64,000 nucleotides of DNA from the NCBI RefSeq assembly GCF_002149925.1, contig NZ_MSLT01000012.1, positions 930,001-994,000 of the forward strand. The letters run 5' to 3'. The notes beneath the pieces were generated by a model. The model did not search any database and was not told where the DNA came from. It was given only the letters and a program-made list of their open reading frames with translations. Source of the stretch: Thioflexithrix psekupsensis (GTDB taxonomy: Bacteria; Pseudomonadota; Gammaproteobacteria; Beggiatoales; Beggiatoaceae). The translations under genes and the position numbers were made by a program. The first letter of the stretch is position 1. Each line of letters begins with the position of its first letter. Shown here piece after piece: positions 16,560 to 26,666 of the stretch.

Positions 16560-17513
16560 GTGAAATATTTTATTATTACTGCGTTGTTTGGCTTGCTGCC
16601 GACGTTTGTTTTTGCGGATAAAACGCCCGTTCCCAAAGTGGTGGTGAGTATTGCGCCATTACAGGCTTTGGTAAGCAGTGTTTTACCTGAAGAAAATCCG
16701 CCTATTTTATTGGTAGAAAGCAATCAATCGCCGCATACTTATCATTTAAAACCCTCGCAAATGCGTGAATTGCAACAAGCAAATTTAATCATTTGGGTAG
16801 GGGAATCTTTAGAAGGTTTTTTAGCCAAACCATTAGCCAATTTACCGACGGATATTAAAACAGTTGCTTTATTAAATGATCCCGATTTACTGCGTTTATC
16901 GGCCAGAGCAGGTGGGGCGTGGGAAAAACACAATGATCACGACCATCATCATGCTGATCATGGACACGATAAAAGAGAAGATGTGGCGGAAGAAAACACG
17001 CTTGATCCGCATATTTGGCTGTCTCCAGAAAATGCCAAGCGGATTGTGCGACGAGTGGCACAGGAATTGGCAATGCTTGATCCAATGCGGGCAGCGGATT
17101 ATCACCATCGCGCAGAACAAGCCGTGCTGCATTTGGTTTCATTAGACGACACATTACGACAACAATTACAAGTGATTCGTGAGAAACCTTATATTGTTTT
17201 TCATGATGCTTATTTTTATTTTGAAAACCACTATCAATTAAATGCGGTGGGATCAATCACAATTTCTCCAGAAAATCGCCCCAGTGCCAAACGCTTGCAA
17301 AGTTTACGGCAAAAAATTAAGCAATTGCACGTGCAATGTGTTTTTAGCGAGCCGCAATTTAAATCCAGTTTAGTCACCACGATCATTGAGGGAACAACGG
17401 CCAAAGCGGGCATATTAGACCCCTTGTCTATCGATTTGACGCAAGCGGGCATAGTGGCTTATTCGTCGCTATTACAAAATGTGGCGAGTCAATTATTGGC
17501 TTGCTTGGAGTAA
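16560..17513 (+). CDS. znuA: Zinc ABC transporter substrate-binding protein
   Basis: This periplasmic metal receptor captures Zn2+ for ZnuBC. The 317-residue protein has a signal peptide (to about 19, TFVFA|DK). The first metal ligand is in NQSPHTYHLKPSQM (about 56-69). A His/Asp-rich flexible loop, HNDHDHHHADHGHD (about 123-136), is typical of zinc-specific rather than manganese-specific members. LDPHIWLSPENA supplies a further His. The start is GTG at 16560 with TATGGAG upstream. It is the first gene of znuA-zur-znuC-znuB, and zur overlaps or abuts its 3' end. Confidence 0.94.
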   Translation: MKYFIITALFGLLPTFVFADKTPVPKVVVSIAPLQALVSSVLPEENPPILLVESNQSPHTYHLKPSQMRELQQANLIIWVGESLEGFLAKPLANLPTDIKTVALLNDPDLLRLSARAGGAWEKHNDHDHHHADHGHDKREDVAEENTLDPHIWLSPENAKRIVRRVAQELAMLDPMRAADYHHRAEQAVLHLVSLDDTLRQQLQVIREKPYIVFHDAYFYFENHYQLNAVGSITISPENRPSAKRLQSLRQKIKQLHVQCVFSEPQFKSSLVTTIIEGTTAKAGILDPLSIDLTQAGIVAYSSLLQNVASQLLACLE

Positions 17514-17530
17514 TGAATAAAGGCAAATTT

Positions 17531-18052
17531 ATGTTGACTTCTTTTTCGCTTCACACGGGACTATTTCCGCATAATCATGATGATTGTCAGCAACATGTTT
17601 TAGACACCGCGGCGCGTTTATGCCAGCAACGGCAATCGCGTTTAACGCCCTTACGTGAACAGGTGTTGCGTTTAATTTGCCAGAGTCATAAGCCATTAGG
17701 AGCTTATGATTTACTGGAACAATTGCAACAATTAGAAGGACATAGAGTTGCCCCGCCGACCATTTATCGGGCTTTAGAATTTCTGTTAGAACAAGGATTT
17801 ATTCACAGGATTTCTTCGTTAAATGCTTTTATTGCCTGTTTTCATGCAGAACAGTCTCATTATGCTTATTTTCTCATTTGTCGGGCTTGTGGCAATGCGG
17901 TGGAATTTGCCAGCGATTCTTTTGCGAAAGAATTACAAGAAGTCACTGCCCAAGCCCAATTTAATTTAACAGAATCTACCGTGGAATTATTTGGCTATTG
18001 TCCAAATTGCCAAGTTAAAACAGAAATAAAACATGATTCAATTAACGTCTAA
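17531..18052 (+). CDS. zur: Zinc uptake regulator, Fur family
   Basis: Zur represses zinc-uptake genes when zinc is replete. The winged-helix part reads LTPLREQVLRLICQSHKPLGAYDLLEQL..., PPTIYRALEFLLEQGFIHRI, with the recognition helix at TIYRALEFL. The dimerisation part has the structural zinc cysteines CRACG and CPNC. The start is set at ATG 17531 (preceded by AAAGG); ATG 17513 overlaps the znuA stop and is an alternative. The stop overlaps the znuC start by 20 bases. Placement inside the znu operon supports Zur over Fur or PerR. Confidence 0.93.
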   Translation: MLTSFSLHTGLFPHNHDDCQQHVLDTAARLCQQRQSRLTPLREQVLRLICQSHKPLGAYDLLEQLQQLEGHRVAPPTIYRALEFLLEQGFIHRISSLNAFIACFHAEQSHYAYFLICRACGNAVEFASDSFAKELQEVTAQAQFNLTESTVELFGYCPNCQVKTEIKHDSINV

Positions 18053-18800
18053 ATTATCTTCTTATTTAGTGCAAGTTAAAAATATTACTGTTCAATTACA
18101 ACAGCGATTTATTTTACAAAATATTTCGCTGTCGGTTCAACGTGGACAAATTGTGACGTTAATTGGCCCTAATGGCGCGGGAAAAACCACTTTAGTGCGC
18201 GTCATTTTAGGTTTAATTAAACCAAAATCAGGCGAAATTGATTGGCATCATCCGATTTGCATTGGTTATATGCCGCAACGTTTGACACTGGATCCAATTT
18301 TACCCTTAACCGTGATGCGTTTTTTAACGCTAAATAATGAAAAATATAAAGCAGATATAAGCAAAATATTAGCCGAAGTGGGCGTAGTGGATAAACAGCA
18401 GGCTTTATTAAGCACTTTATCGGGTGGAGAAATGCAGCGGGTATTGTTGGCGCGGGCGTTAATTCGGCGACCAGATTTACTGGTTTTAGATGAACCAATT
18501 CAAGGTGTCGATGTCGTGGGACAATATGAATTATATGAACTCATTAATCGCCTTGCTGAACAACGACATTGTGGCGTATTAATGGTTTCTCACGATTTAC
18601 ATTTAGTCATGGCAGCGACGGATCATGTGATTTGTTTAAATCAACATATTTGTTGCGAAGGCTCTCCAGATACCATCAGCCAACACCCTGCTTATCAAAA
18701 TTTATTTGACAGTCGGGCGGCTCGTGATTTAGCAGTTTATCAACACCATCATCATTGTGCTGAACATTCTCTCTCTTTACCTACGGACACTGCAAAATAA
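18033..18800 (+). CDS. znuC: Zinc ABC transporter ATP-binding protein
   Basis: This is a 255-residue ATPase of the ZnuABC importer. Walker A is GPNGAGKTT (about 45-53), the signature is LSGGEMQRV (about 129-137), and Walker B is LLVLDEPIQGVD, followed by the H-loop VSHDLH. The C-terminal tail is His-rich (QHHHHCAEH). It overlaps zur upstream, and its stop TAATG is shared with the znuB start. The ATG at 18033 may be a few residues early; a start closer to VQVKNITVQL is possible. Confidence 0.94.
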   Translation: MIQLTSKLSSYLVQVKNITVQLQQRFILQNISLSVQRGQIVTLIGPNGAGKTTLVRVILGLIKPKSGEIDWHHPICIGYMPQRLTLDPILPLTVMRFLTLNNEKYKADISKILAEVGVVDKQQALLSTLSGGEMQRVLLARALIRRPDLLVLDEPIQGVDVVGQYELYELINRLAEQRHCGVLMVSHDLHLVMAATDHVICLNQHICCEGSPDTISQHPAYQNLFDSRAARDLAVYQHHHHCAEHSLSLPTDTAK

Positions 18801-19588
18801 TGGATGATTTTATGATAAGAGCCGTATTAGGCGGTTTGGGGGTAGCATTGATTGCGGGGCCATTAGGTTGTTTTGTGGTGTGGCAACGAATGGCTTATTT
18901 TGGCGATACCTTAGCGCATTCTACCTTATTGGGTTTAGCATTGGGCATTTTATTAGAAATAACTCCAATTATCAGCATTGTTTTAGTTTGTTTCATGCTG
19001 GCTTTATTATTAGGATTATTAAAAAATCAAAAAAAATTAGCATCGGATACTTTACTGGGTATTTTAGCCCATAGCACTTTGGCATTAGGCTTAGTGACTT
19101 TATCTTTTTTAGAAGGATTTCGTTTAGATTTACATGGCTATTTATTTGGCGACTTATTAGCAGTTAATCATATTGATTTATACTGGATATATGGCGGCGG
19201 AATGGTGGTGTTAATTTTATTGTGGCGCAGTTGGTCGGCATTATTGTCCATTACCATTCATGAAGAATTAGCCCAGGTCGAAGGCATTGCGGTTCATCAA
19301 ATGCGTTTATTACTGATGTTAATGCTGGCTTTAGTGATTGCGGTGGCGATGAAAATTGTGGGTATTTTACTGATTACTTCTATGCTGATTATTCCTGCGG
19401 CGGCTGCCCGTTATTGGGTTAAAACGCCCGAATGGATGACTTTTTTAGCGGCTTTTTTAGGCAGTATTGCGGTGTTGGGTGGATTAAGTCTTTCTTACTT
19501 TGTCGATACGCCTGCGGGGCCTTCTATTGTGGTGATGGCGACGATTTTGTTTATTTTGAGTTTCTCTGTTTCTTTGATTCGAGAATAG
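18800..19588 (+). CDS. znuB: Zinc ABC transporter permease
   Basis: This is a 262-residue inner-membrane permease of the ABC-3 family with about eight TM segments. The N-terminus FMIRAVLGGLGVALIAGPLGCFVVWQRMAYFGDTLAHSTLLG is diagnostic. The ATPase-contact region is near EELAQVEGIAVHQMR. It starts in the overlap TAATG with znuC and is the last gene of the operon. 243 bases without a gene follow before the histidine kinase; no clear terminator is seen there. Confidence 0.94.
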   Translation: MDDFMIRAVLGGLGVALIAGPLGCFVVWQRMAYFGDTLAHSTLLGLALGILLEITPIISIVLVCFMLALLLGLLKNQKKLASDTLLGILAHSTLALGLVTLSFLEGFRLDLHGYLFGDLLAVNHIDLYWIYGGGMVVLILLWRSWSALLSITIHEELAQVEGIAVHQMRLLLMLMLALVIAVAMKIVGILLITSMLIIPAAAARYWVKTPEWMTFLAAFLGSIAVLGGLSLSYFVDTPAGPSIVVMATILFILSFSVSLIRE

Positions 19589-19831
19589 ACTTATTTTCTC
19601 TACCCATTGCTCACCTCTAATCGGCAACGGCTGTTTTTTTATCCCAATCTCATAGAAAATACTGCCGTTTGCGTCAATTCTTGCTACAATATAAAGTGAT
19701 ACAACAATAATATTCACCTTTGCACACTCAACCTTGCAAAAAATAATACCACCAAATAAACGTCACTCACCCTAACGCCAGAGATGATTTACATTATCTT
19801 ATGGATTGTGTGCTGAGTCCTTTGTGTCATT

Positions 19832-21859
19832 ATGAATTTTTTAACTCGCTACAAATACATTATGTTAGCCTCAGTTATTGTGGTTACATTAGTGTCCGCA
19901 GGGCTGTTTTATATTCAATATAAAACACTTTATTATGCGGAACAGCATTTATTGCAAACGCGCTTTACGGAACGTTTTAATTATCTCAATACTTTTTTAC
20001 AATCGATTGCACAACAATTAGAACATTTACAAAGCACTACCACGCATTTTTTTCAGACGTTACCTGATCCACTTTATCCTTCTTCTTTACAAAGACAATT
20101 GCAATATCAAGCGGATCGTCATTTGTTTCATTTAGACCATCCTTCTTCTCCTTTTCATAAAAGCAATATTGGTAATTTAACGGGAATTGGAGATATTAAA
20201 TATCGTTCTCGTGAATTTTACCGCGATATAGAAGTGGCTTTGCAACTCAATGCGTTATTTTCAGGCATTGAAAAGCGTTTACCCGCTTTGGAGCGGATTT
20301 ATTACCTATCGGCGCAACAATTTGTTAATCATTATCCTTGGTTGGCTTCTAGCCAATTTCATTATCATCCTGATTTATTAAAACAAGCCCATTATCAAGC
20401 CGCATTACCTGTGATAAATCCAACTCGTACTTTATCTTGGACTGCGCCTTATTTTGAAGATACTTTAAAACGTTGGCTCATTAACGCCAGCATTCCCATT
20501 TATGATAATCATCAATTTCGGGGGATTATTGCGGTAGATTTTTCTTTAGAATTGCTTTTGCCTTTTTTAAAAGAATCATTATATGAAAATTACTGGTTTA
20601 GTTCTCAGTTTCGACATGTGATGATTCTTAATAAAAAAAGTGAAGTATTAATCACGGGAGAAAACAGAAGCAATCCATGGCCAGAATCTGCTGCTTTTTT
20701 ACCTGATGCGTTGCGTTTATCCGATATATTAGAACAAGCACAAAAACAATTATTTTATCAACAAGACGCATTAATTATTTATGCAATCATGGATAATGAT
20801 TGGTATTTTATTTTTTGGTTGCCGCGTTATTCTATTATTCTTACTGCTTTAACTCGTGCCAGTTGGGGATTTTTATTATTATTACCGACTTTATTATTCA
20901 TGTTATTATTAACCAATCGGTTATTGCATCGTGAAATTTTTAAACCTGTAGAATTATTGGTTGATTTTATTGAACAGCAAAACATGGGACATGGCCTCAC
21001 ATTACCCCCCGATTTACCGCAATCATGGCGGCCTTGTTTTTTTAGCATTGCTTTGGCTTTTGAAGAAAGTCGCGTGTTGTTTAAACAATTAGAAGAACGG
21101 GCTGACGAATTATCTCGCGCTAAAGAAGCAGCCGAAGAAGCGAATTTAGTGAAAAGTCAATTTATTGCCAATATGAGCCATGAATTGCGCACGCCGCTCA
21201 ATGCAATTATTGGTTATAGTGAAATTTTACGCGAAGATGCGGCCGAATCAGGCGATGAAGCCACTGTGATTGATTTAGATAAAATTCACAGTGCAGGACG
21301 GCATTTATTGGGATTAATTAATGATGTATTGGATATTTCTAAAATCGAAGCAGGAAAAATGGAAATTTTCCCTGAGAATTTCTCTATAGAAACATTATTA
21401 ATGCAAGTCGTTAATACCGTGCAACCATTAATGGATAAACGAGAAAATCAATTAGAATTAAATTATCATCAACCTTTAGGTGATATGTATGCAGATGCGT
21501 CTAAATTGCAGCAAATTTTATTAAATATTCTCAGTAATGCTGCCAAATTCACCGAGCGCGGCGAAGTGATATTAAGCGTGCGGCGAATTGTTGTTTCTTC
21601 GGAGGAAGCGTGGATCGAATTCCAAGTTAAAGACACGGGAATTGGCATGACAGGTACGCAAATGGCGCGCTTATTCCAAGCCTTTTCTCAAGCCGACCCG
21701 TCAACCACGCGCAAATACGGTGGCACGGGCTTAGGATTGGCGATCAGTCAGCATTTTGCCATCATGATGGGCGGAAAAATTACCGTAGAAAGCCAACACG
21801 GCGAGGGGTCGGTGTTCCAATTGCGCTTACCCATTCGTTTTCGTCCAGATTCTCCTTGA
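19832..21859 (+). CDS. Membrane sensor histidine kinase
   Basis: This is a 675-residue kinase. TM1 at about 9-29 and TM2 at about 337-360 bracket a ~300-residue periplasmic sensor, probably dCACHE-like (contains [20 protein letters not shown]). A coiled coil (about 415-440) leads to HisKA with phospho-acceptor His450 ([20 protein letters not shown]). The HATPase has NAAKF (N box), DTGIGM (G1) and [10 protein letters not shown] (G2). It has no receiver and no adjacent response regulator, so its partner is encoded elsewhere. Confidence 0.9.
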   Translation: MNFLTRYKYIMLASVIVVTLVSAGLFYIQYKTLYYAEQHLLQTRFTERFNYLNTFLQSIAQQLEHLQSTTTHFFQTLPDPLYPSSLQRQLQYQADRHLFHLDHPSSPFHKSNIGNLTGIGDIKYRSREFYRDIEVALQLNALFSGIEKRLPALERIYYLSAQQFVNHYPWLASSQFHYHPDLLKQAHYQAALPVINPTRTLSWTAPYFEDTLKRWLINASIPIYDNHQFRGIIAVDFSLELLLPFLKESLYENYWFSSQFRHVMILNKKSEVLITGENRSNPWPESAAFLPDALRLSDILEQAQKQLFYQQDALIIYAIMDNDWYFIFWLPRYSIILTALTRASWGFLLLLPTLLFMLLLTNRLLHREIFKPVELLVDFIEQQNMGHGLTLPPDLPQSWRPCFFSIALAFEESRVLFKQLEERADELSRAKEAAEEANLVKSQFIANMSHELRTPLNAIIGYSEILREDAAESGDEATVIDLDKIHSAGRHLLGLINDVLDISKIEAGKMEIFPENFSIETLLMQVVNTVQPLMDKRENQLELNYHQPLGDMYADASKLQQILLNILSNAAKFTERGEVILSVRRIVVSSEEAWIEFQVKDTGIGMTGTQMARLFQAFSQADPSTTRKYGGTGLGLAISQHFAIMMGGKITVESQHGEGSVFQLRLPIRFRPDSP

Positions 21860-21891
21860 ATAAAAGAACCATTTAGGCGTTTAAATGGGGC

Positions 21892-23109
21892 TTAATTCAA
21901 AGTTCCCATTTGCGCTTGCAATCGTTGAAATTCTCCGCGTGTGCGCACTAAACAATCTTCAATCGATACGCCATTAAAATAATTCCCAATTAAGGCCAAA
22001 GGTAAATGCTGTAATTGTGCCGTAATTTGGGCTAAATCAAAGAGATTATCAACCGTTAATGCGGGCAATTGATTTATTTTCCGATCCCGCCATAAAAATT
22101 GTGATGGCTTTATACCCAATAAATCCGCAATCAATTGTTCTTGAGCTAAAGGATCGTTAAAATCAGCTTTAAAATGAAACGTTAAACCCCGATAACGTGC
22201 ATCCCATAAATAATCCCGCGAAACCACCGAATAAAAAGGCGAATCCGCACCAATAATTCCCCCAACAATGGGCAAACGCACCTCTTCTTTTCTCACTGCC
22301 ACGCCAACACTATGCACGGTGGCCATTTTAATTTGACTTAATAATGTGGCTAAACTAGGAAAAGAAAATGATAATAATTGCGCAGCGGTTTCTACAGGCG
22401 TAGCCAGCGTAAGAAAACGGCTTGAGAAAGTGCGTTGATCTGCGGTTGTGATTTCAAATTGATGATCCCGATATTCTAAGCGAATCACAGGCGTTTCTAC
22501 ATGAAATAATACCCCGCGTTTTTCTAATGTTTCTGCTAATGCCCGCGCAATATGTTGCATTCCCGCGGCGAACGTGAATTTTTTTGCCGTATCTCGCGCC
22601 CGCGCCCGTTTGCGAAATAATAAATCAGCAGGAAAATGGCGGGCATCTTGACACAATACCGCATTAAAAGCATGTTGCATCAGCGCGTCATAAGTTTTTT
22701 CTCCCATAATTTGCGTATAATAATCTTGCACGCTCAAGTTTTCTTTTGATAAAGAAAAAAGGCGCGGTAAAGCCCGCAAGAGAGAAAACCAATAAATCTG
22801 CTTTAATAAACTTTGTAATTTGCCTGCTTTAAAAAATTTAAAAGGCGGTGATTTTTTAGGCGTTATCAGTGATTGCAATTGACAATCGGCAACGATGGCT
22901 AATAATTCTTGATAAGAATTAAACGCCGAATGCGCTCCCAATTCTAGCCAAAAATCCCCTGTCTGTTCAGGCTGTTGGCGCGAAGCGATTAAGCCACCGA
23001 CTTGGGCGTGCTGCTCTAACACGCGAGTGCTTAAACCCGCTTTTTGACAATGCCACGCCATGCCTAAGCCGCTGATTCCACCACCAATAATTAACATATC
23101 CACGTGCAT
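21892..23109 (-). CDS. FAD-dependent protoporphyrinogen oxidase-like protein
   Basis: This is a 405-residue flavoprotein of the amine-oxidase/HemY superfamily. The N-terminal Rossmann fold is IIGGGISGLGMAWHCQKAG with the following VLEQHAQVGGLIAS. LELGAHSAFNS and the C-terminal LALIGNYFNGVSIEDCLVR (FAD-binding close) are as in protoporphyrinogen oxidases. Haem synthesis is therefore the best guess; carotenoid- or squalene-type oxidoreductases are the alternative. It converges on the kinase gene and is followed on the other side by the co-oriented DUF2157 gene, 33 bases upstream. Confidence 0.75.
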   Translation of the reverse strand: MHVDMLIIGGGISGLGMAWHCQKAGLSTRVLEQHAQVGGLIASRQQPEQTGDFWLELGAHSAFNSYQELLAIVADCQLQSLITPKKSPPFKFFKAGKLQSLLKQIYWFSLLRALPRLFSLSKENLSVQDYYTQIMGEKTYDALMQHAFNAVLCQDARHFPADLLFRKRARARDTAKKFTFAAGMQHIARALAETLEKRGVLFHVETPVIRLEYRDHQFEITTADQRTFSSRFLTLATPVETAAQLLSFSFPSLATLLSQIKMATVHSVGVAVRKEEVRLPIVGGIIGADSPFYSVVSRDYLWDARYRGLTFHFKADFNDPLAQEQLIADLLGIKPSQFLWRDRKINQLPALTVDNLFDLAQITAQLQHLPLALIGNYFNGVSIEDCLVRTRGEFQRLQAQMGTLN

Positions 23110-23142
23110 AATAATATCCTGATTAAGAAAAATAATCGTGTT

Positions 23143-24183
23143 TTAATTCTCTTTGCGTTCACTGGGCAATAAGGGGCGCAATGATTGAGGCACAGAGGCT
23201 AAAATAAGCTGTTCAATATGTTGTCGATACCGTTGATATTGCACGCCCATAATAATGATCAATAAACCAATCGCACTTAACGTAATGGGGAAAAATAATA
23301 AATCTTCAAATAAATCATACGCCAAATGTCCTAAGTAAATAAAAATACCAATCGCACCAAAAATAATAAAAATTCTCCGCTGTAATAACACCGAGATAAT
23401 CACTAAAATTACATTCAACATAAAATAAGCAAAATATTCTAATTCACTGTCCGAACTCATTAAGGTCAAACTCACCCAAAAACCTAAAGTACCAAATAAA
23501 TATAACCAAAATGCAAAATCTTCTTTAGTCCGCTGATCGATTAAATAAGCCACTAAAATCATTAATAATCCAAAAAATAAACTAATGCTCTGTGTTTCTC
23601 CCCAAGAAAATTCTACTTTTCCCAAAAAATCAGGGATAATTTGAATCATAATATACCACAGACAAAATGCAATCGGTGCCACTAAAAATGGAAAACGCAC
23701 AAATAATAATGTGACCGTAGCCACAGCAATTGTGCCTAAAGTCATCCAAAGATCGAGCGAATTTTCTCTCATGGCGCGATAAAAATGAGCATCTTGCAAT
23801 TCAGGATAATAAATTAGAAATAACGCATAAAGCACTAATGGAGTCATAATTACCATTAAAGTAAATAATAATCCACCTGCCACTTTTAACTGCTGACTAA
23901 ACCAAAAATAATAACCCAAACTGGCAAAAATAAACGCATAAATAAGAGCCACTCCCAAAAGCCCTGTACTGCCTAATGAAGTCCATGTTTCTGTCATTAA
24001 CCACGCCATCGCCACAATGATTAATAACGCACCACTGTAATAAGCTAAATTGACAAAATCAAAACGAGAACGTTCAGGTTGACGAGTTTGAAATGCTTCC
24101 CATAATAACTTAGCTTGTTCGGCTTGAATTAAACCCTGTTGAACCGCCCAATCAAAATCCTGACGTGATAAACGAATGCGCAT
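23143..24183 (-). CDS. DUF2157 multi-pass membrane protein
   Basis: This is a 346-residue inner-membrane protein. The ~45-residue cytoplasmic N-terminus (RLSRQDFDWAVQQGLIQAEQAKLLWEAF) is the characteristic DUF2157 helical lead. About ten hydrophobic helices follow (for example YYSGALLIIVAMAWLM, LLGVALIYAFIFASLGYYFW). The C-terminus is cytoplasmic and basic. The function of the family is unknown. It probably shares a transcript with the downstream flavoprotein. Confidence 0.85.
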   Translation of the reverse strand: MRIRLSRQDFDWAVQQGLIQAEQAKLLWEAFQTRQPERSRFDFVNLAYYSGALLIIVAMAWLMTETWTSLGSTGLLGVALIYAFIFASLGYYFWFSQQLKVAGGLLFTLMVIMTPLVLYALFLIYYPELQDAHFYRAMRENSLDLWMTLGTIAVATVTLLFVRFPFLVAPIAFCLWYIMIQIIPDFLGKVEFSWGETQSISLFFGLLMILVAYLIDQRTKEDFAFWLYLFGTLGFWVSLTLMSSDSELEYFAYFMLNVILVIISVLLQRRIFIIFGAIGIFIYLGHLAYDLFEDLLFFPITLSAIGLLIIIMGVQYQRYRQHIEQLILASVPQSLRPLLPSERKEN

Positions 24184-24336
24184 GGTAAAAACCTTTTTTT
24201 ATGGAGAATGACAATCTTCATGACCCAACAAGTGATCAAATTCAGTGTAAAATAACGCGATGGACACAAGTACGTCAATCAATTTCACGGTTTAATGCCA
24301 TTTTTAAGGCAGTTTTGTTTTTTTGGGTCATTTAAT

Positions 24337-25698
24337 ATGCAACAACAACGTAAATATTTTGGTACAGATGGGATTCGTGGACAGGTAGGTATTGCGCCGA
24401 TTACGCCAGAGTTTGTCTTAAAATTGGGTTGGGCAGCGGGGCGTGTGTTGGCGAATGGTAAACGCAGTAAGATATTGATTGGAAAAGATACTCGCATTTC
24501 AGGTTATCTACTGGAATCGGCATTAGAAGCGGGCTTGTCCGCAGCGGGCATGAATGTCGCTCTATTGGGACCGATGCCCACGCCGGCAATTGCCTATTTA
24601 ACCCGCACATTTCACGCGCGAGCGGGCATTGTGGTGAGTGCTTCTCACAATCCATTTGCTGATAATGGCATTAAATTTTTCTCACATCAAGGCACTAAAT
24701 TAGCCGATGACATTGAGCTGGCTATTGAAGCAGAATTAGAGAAAACATTAACCACCGTAGAGCCAGAACAATTAGGCAAAGCAGAACGCATTGCTGATGC
24801 ACCGGGGCGTTATATTGAATTTTGTAAAAGTACCATCCCTTTTTCTATTAATTTAAAAGGATTAAAATTAGTGGTTGATTGTGCGCATGGTGCCACTTAC
24901 CATATTGCGCCGAATGTTTTTCAAGAATTAGGCGCGGATGTCACGACATTAGGCACGCAACCCAATGGCTTAAATATTAACGATGGCGTGGGCGCAACCC
25001 AGCCTGCGGCTTTGCGCGAAGCGGTATTGCATCATCAAGCGGATATGGGTATTGCTTTAGATGGCGATGGCGACCGCTTAATTATGGTGGATAATCAAGG
25101 CGAAATTGTGGACGGTGATGAATTATTATTTATCATTGCTTCAGCACGTTATCAAGCGGGACAATTACGCGGTGCAGTTGTGGGGACGGTGATGAGTAAT
25201 TTGGGCTTAGAACATGCTTTAAAACGTCAAGGGATTGCATTTGAAAGAACGCCTGTGGGTGATCGTTATGTGTTAGAGCGATTAATGCAAATTGATGGCT
25301 TATTGGGTGGCGAATCTTCTGGGCATATTATTTGCCTAGACCGCACCACAACAGGCGATGGCATTGTCACTGCGTTGCAAATTTTAGCCATTGCCGTTTC
25401 TCAAGCCAAAACTTTACACGAATTAAAAAGTGGAATGAAAAAATATCCACAGCGTTTAATTAACGTGCCTATTTCCCGCCGAATGGCAGTACAAAATTTG
25501 CCGAAAGTACAAGCGGCTGTGGAACAAGCAGAAACAGAATTAGCCCAACATGGTCGCGTGTTATTACGTACTTCTGGCACAGAGCCGCTGATTCGCGTGA
25601 TGGTCGAAGGCGATAATGCCCAACAAGTAGAAACATTAGCACGACAATTAGCCGATACGGTAAAAAATGCAGTGGATGAAGAAACCGCCGCTGATTAA
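24337..25698 (+). CDS. glmM: Phosphoglucosamine mutase
   Basis: GlmM converts glucosamine-6-phosphate to glucosamine-1-phosphate for peptidoglycan and LPS precursors. The start is set at ATG 24337 ([15 protein letters not shown]); the longer frame from 24295 adds 14 unlikely residues. The phosphoserine loop is [11 protein letters not shown], with the reactive Ser about 103. The metal loop is DGDGDR, the sugar loop GGESSGH, and the phosphate loop [12 protein letters not shown]. At 453 residues it is full length. The TIR gene begins 23 bases downstream on the same strand. Confidence 0.96.
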   Translation: MQQQRKYFGTDGIRGQVGIAPITPEFVLKLGWAAGRVLANGKRSKILIGKDTRISGYLLESALEAGLSAAGMNVALLGPMPTPAIAYLTRTFHARAGIVVSASHNPFADNGIKFFSHQGTKLADDIELAIEAELEKTLTTVEPEQLGKAERIADAPGRYIEFCKSTIPFSINLKGLKLVVDCAHGATYHIAPNVFQELGADVTTLGTQPNGLNINDGVGATQPAALREAVLHHQADMGIALDGDGDRLIMVDNQGEIVDGDELLFIIASARYQAGQLRGAVVGTVMSNLGLEHALKRQGIAFERTPVGDRYVLERLMQIDGLLGGESSGHIICLDRTTTGDGIVTALQILAIAVSQAKTLHELKSGMKKYPQRLINVPISRRMAVQNLPKVQAAVEQAETELAQHGRVLLRTSGTEPLIRVMVEGDNAQQVETLARQLADTVKNAVDEETAAD

Positions 25699-25721
25699 CG
25701 CTTTTAATTTTGGAGAATATC

Positions 25722-26630
25722 ATGCCCCATTTATCACTAAAAGAACAAAATGATTTGCGCGTTCAATTCAAAAGAGAATTTGATAAAACAGAAATCAAAT
25801 CTTTCTTTTATGCTTTAGGGTTGGAGGTGGATAATTTAGAAATTGCCGAACGTGACAAATTACTTTTTGATTTAATTCATTTTTGTGATAAACAGGGGCG
25901 TTTAGATGAATTATTAGCCCATGCCAAAGCACTAAGACCGAATGTGTCATTTTCCACGCTTGAGGCTTTACAATCTCCCACTGAATTGCTTGCGCCCCCT
26001 GTGTCCAATACGGTTTCCAATACACTCCCTCATTCATCTATTTTATCGGATAAAGCACAAGTATTTATTTCTTATGCGTGGAATGAAAAAGACAGCGAGG
26101 AGAATGAGCGTTTAGTGAATCAATTGCAAGCCGATTTATCACAGCGCAATATCGAGATAATTCGAGATAAACAGCATCTGGGTTATAAAGGTGATATTAA
26201 GCAATTTATGCAGCAAATTGGGCGCGGACATTATGTGATTGTGATATTGAGTGATAAATATCTCAAATCTAAAAACTGTATGTTTGAATTAGTAGAAATT
26301 GCTAAACACGGCGATTTTGTTGATAGAATTTTTCCTATTGTGTTATCCAGTGCCAATATTTATGATCCTGTGATTTTGATTGATTATATTGTGCATTGGG
26401 AACAGGAAATTACGCGCTTAGAACAAGCCATGAAAAAAGTGAGCGCGGCTAATTTGCAAGGCATTCGAGAATCTATAGATAATTACACCGCTATTCGCGC
26501 TGCCATTGCCAATTTAATCAGCATTATTGCCAATATGAATACTTTAACGCCAGAAATGCACCAAAATAGCCATTTTGAGTCTCTTTATAGGGCATTGCAA
26601 GAAAAAATAGAGCAAGATAATGCTGCCTAA
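25722..26630 (+). CDS. TIR-domain protein with N-terminal effector-associated-like domain
   Basis: This is a 302-residue cytoplasmic protein. Residues about 8-73 form a helical domain (LRVQFKREFDKTEIKSFFYALG...LIHFCDKQGRLDELLAHAKALRP). It resembles the effector-associated or death-like adaptor modules seen in bacterial conflict systems. After a Pro/Ser linker comes a TIR/TIR_2 domain (about 111-235) with VFISYAWNEKDSE, DKQHLGYKGDIKQFM, IVILSDKYLKSKNCMFELVEI. Glu189 is the candidate NADase glutamate. GGAGA lies 7 bases before ATG 25722. It is sandwiched in an apparent operon with glmM and a cyclase gene. A role in NAD-depleting defence or self-recognition is inference. Confidence 0.85.
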   Translation: MPHLSLKEQNDLRVQFKREFDKTEIKSFFYALGLEVDNLEIAERDKLLFDLIHFCDKQGRLDELLAHAKALRPNVSFSTLEALQSPTELLAPPVSNTVSNTLPHSSILSDKAQVFISYAWNEKDSEENERLVNQLQADLSQRNIEIIRDKQHLGYKGDIKQFMQQIGRGHYVIVILSDKYLKSKNCMFELVEIAKHGDFVDRIFPIVLSSANIYDPVILIDYIVHWEQEITRLEQAMKKVSAANLQGIRESIDNYTAIRAAIANLISIIANMNTLTPEMHQNSHFESLYRALQEKIEQDNAA

Positions 26631-26666
26631 TACTTTTACGTTTCAACTTTACAATAGGTTGGTCTC

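Noticed and set aside
16920-16980. His-codon-rich stretch as a separate small metal-binding ORF on other frames
   Set aside because: It is the metal loop of ZnuA; the ORFs in other frames are shadows.
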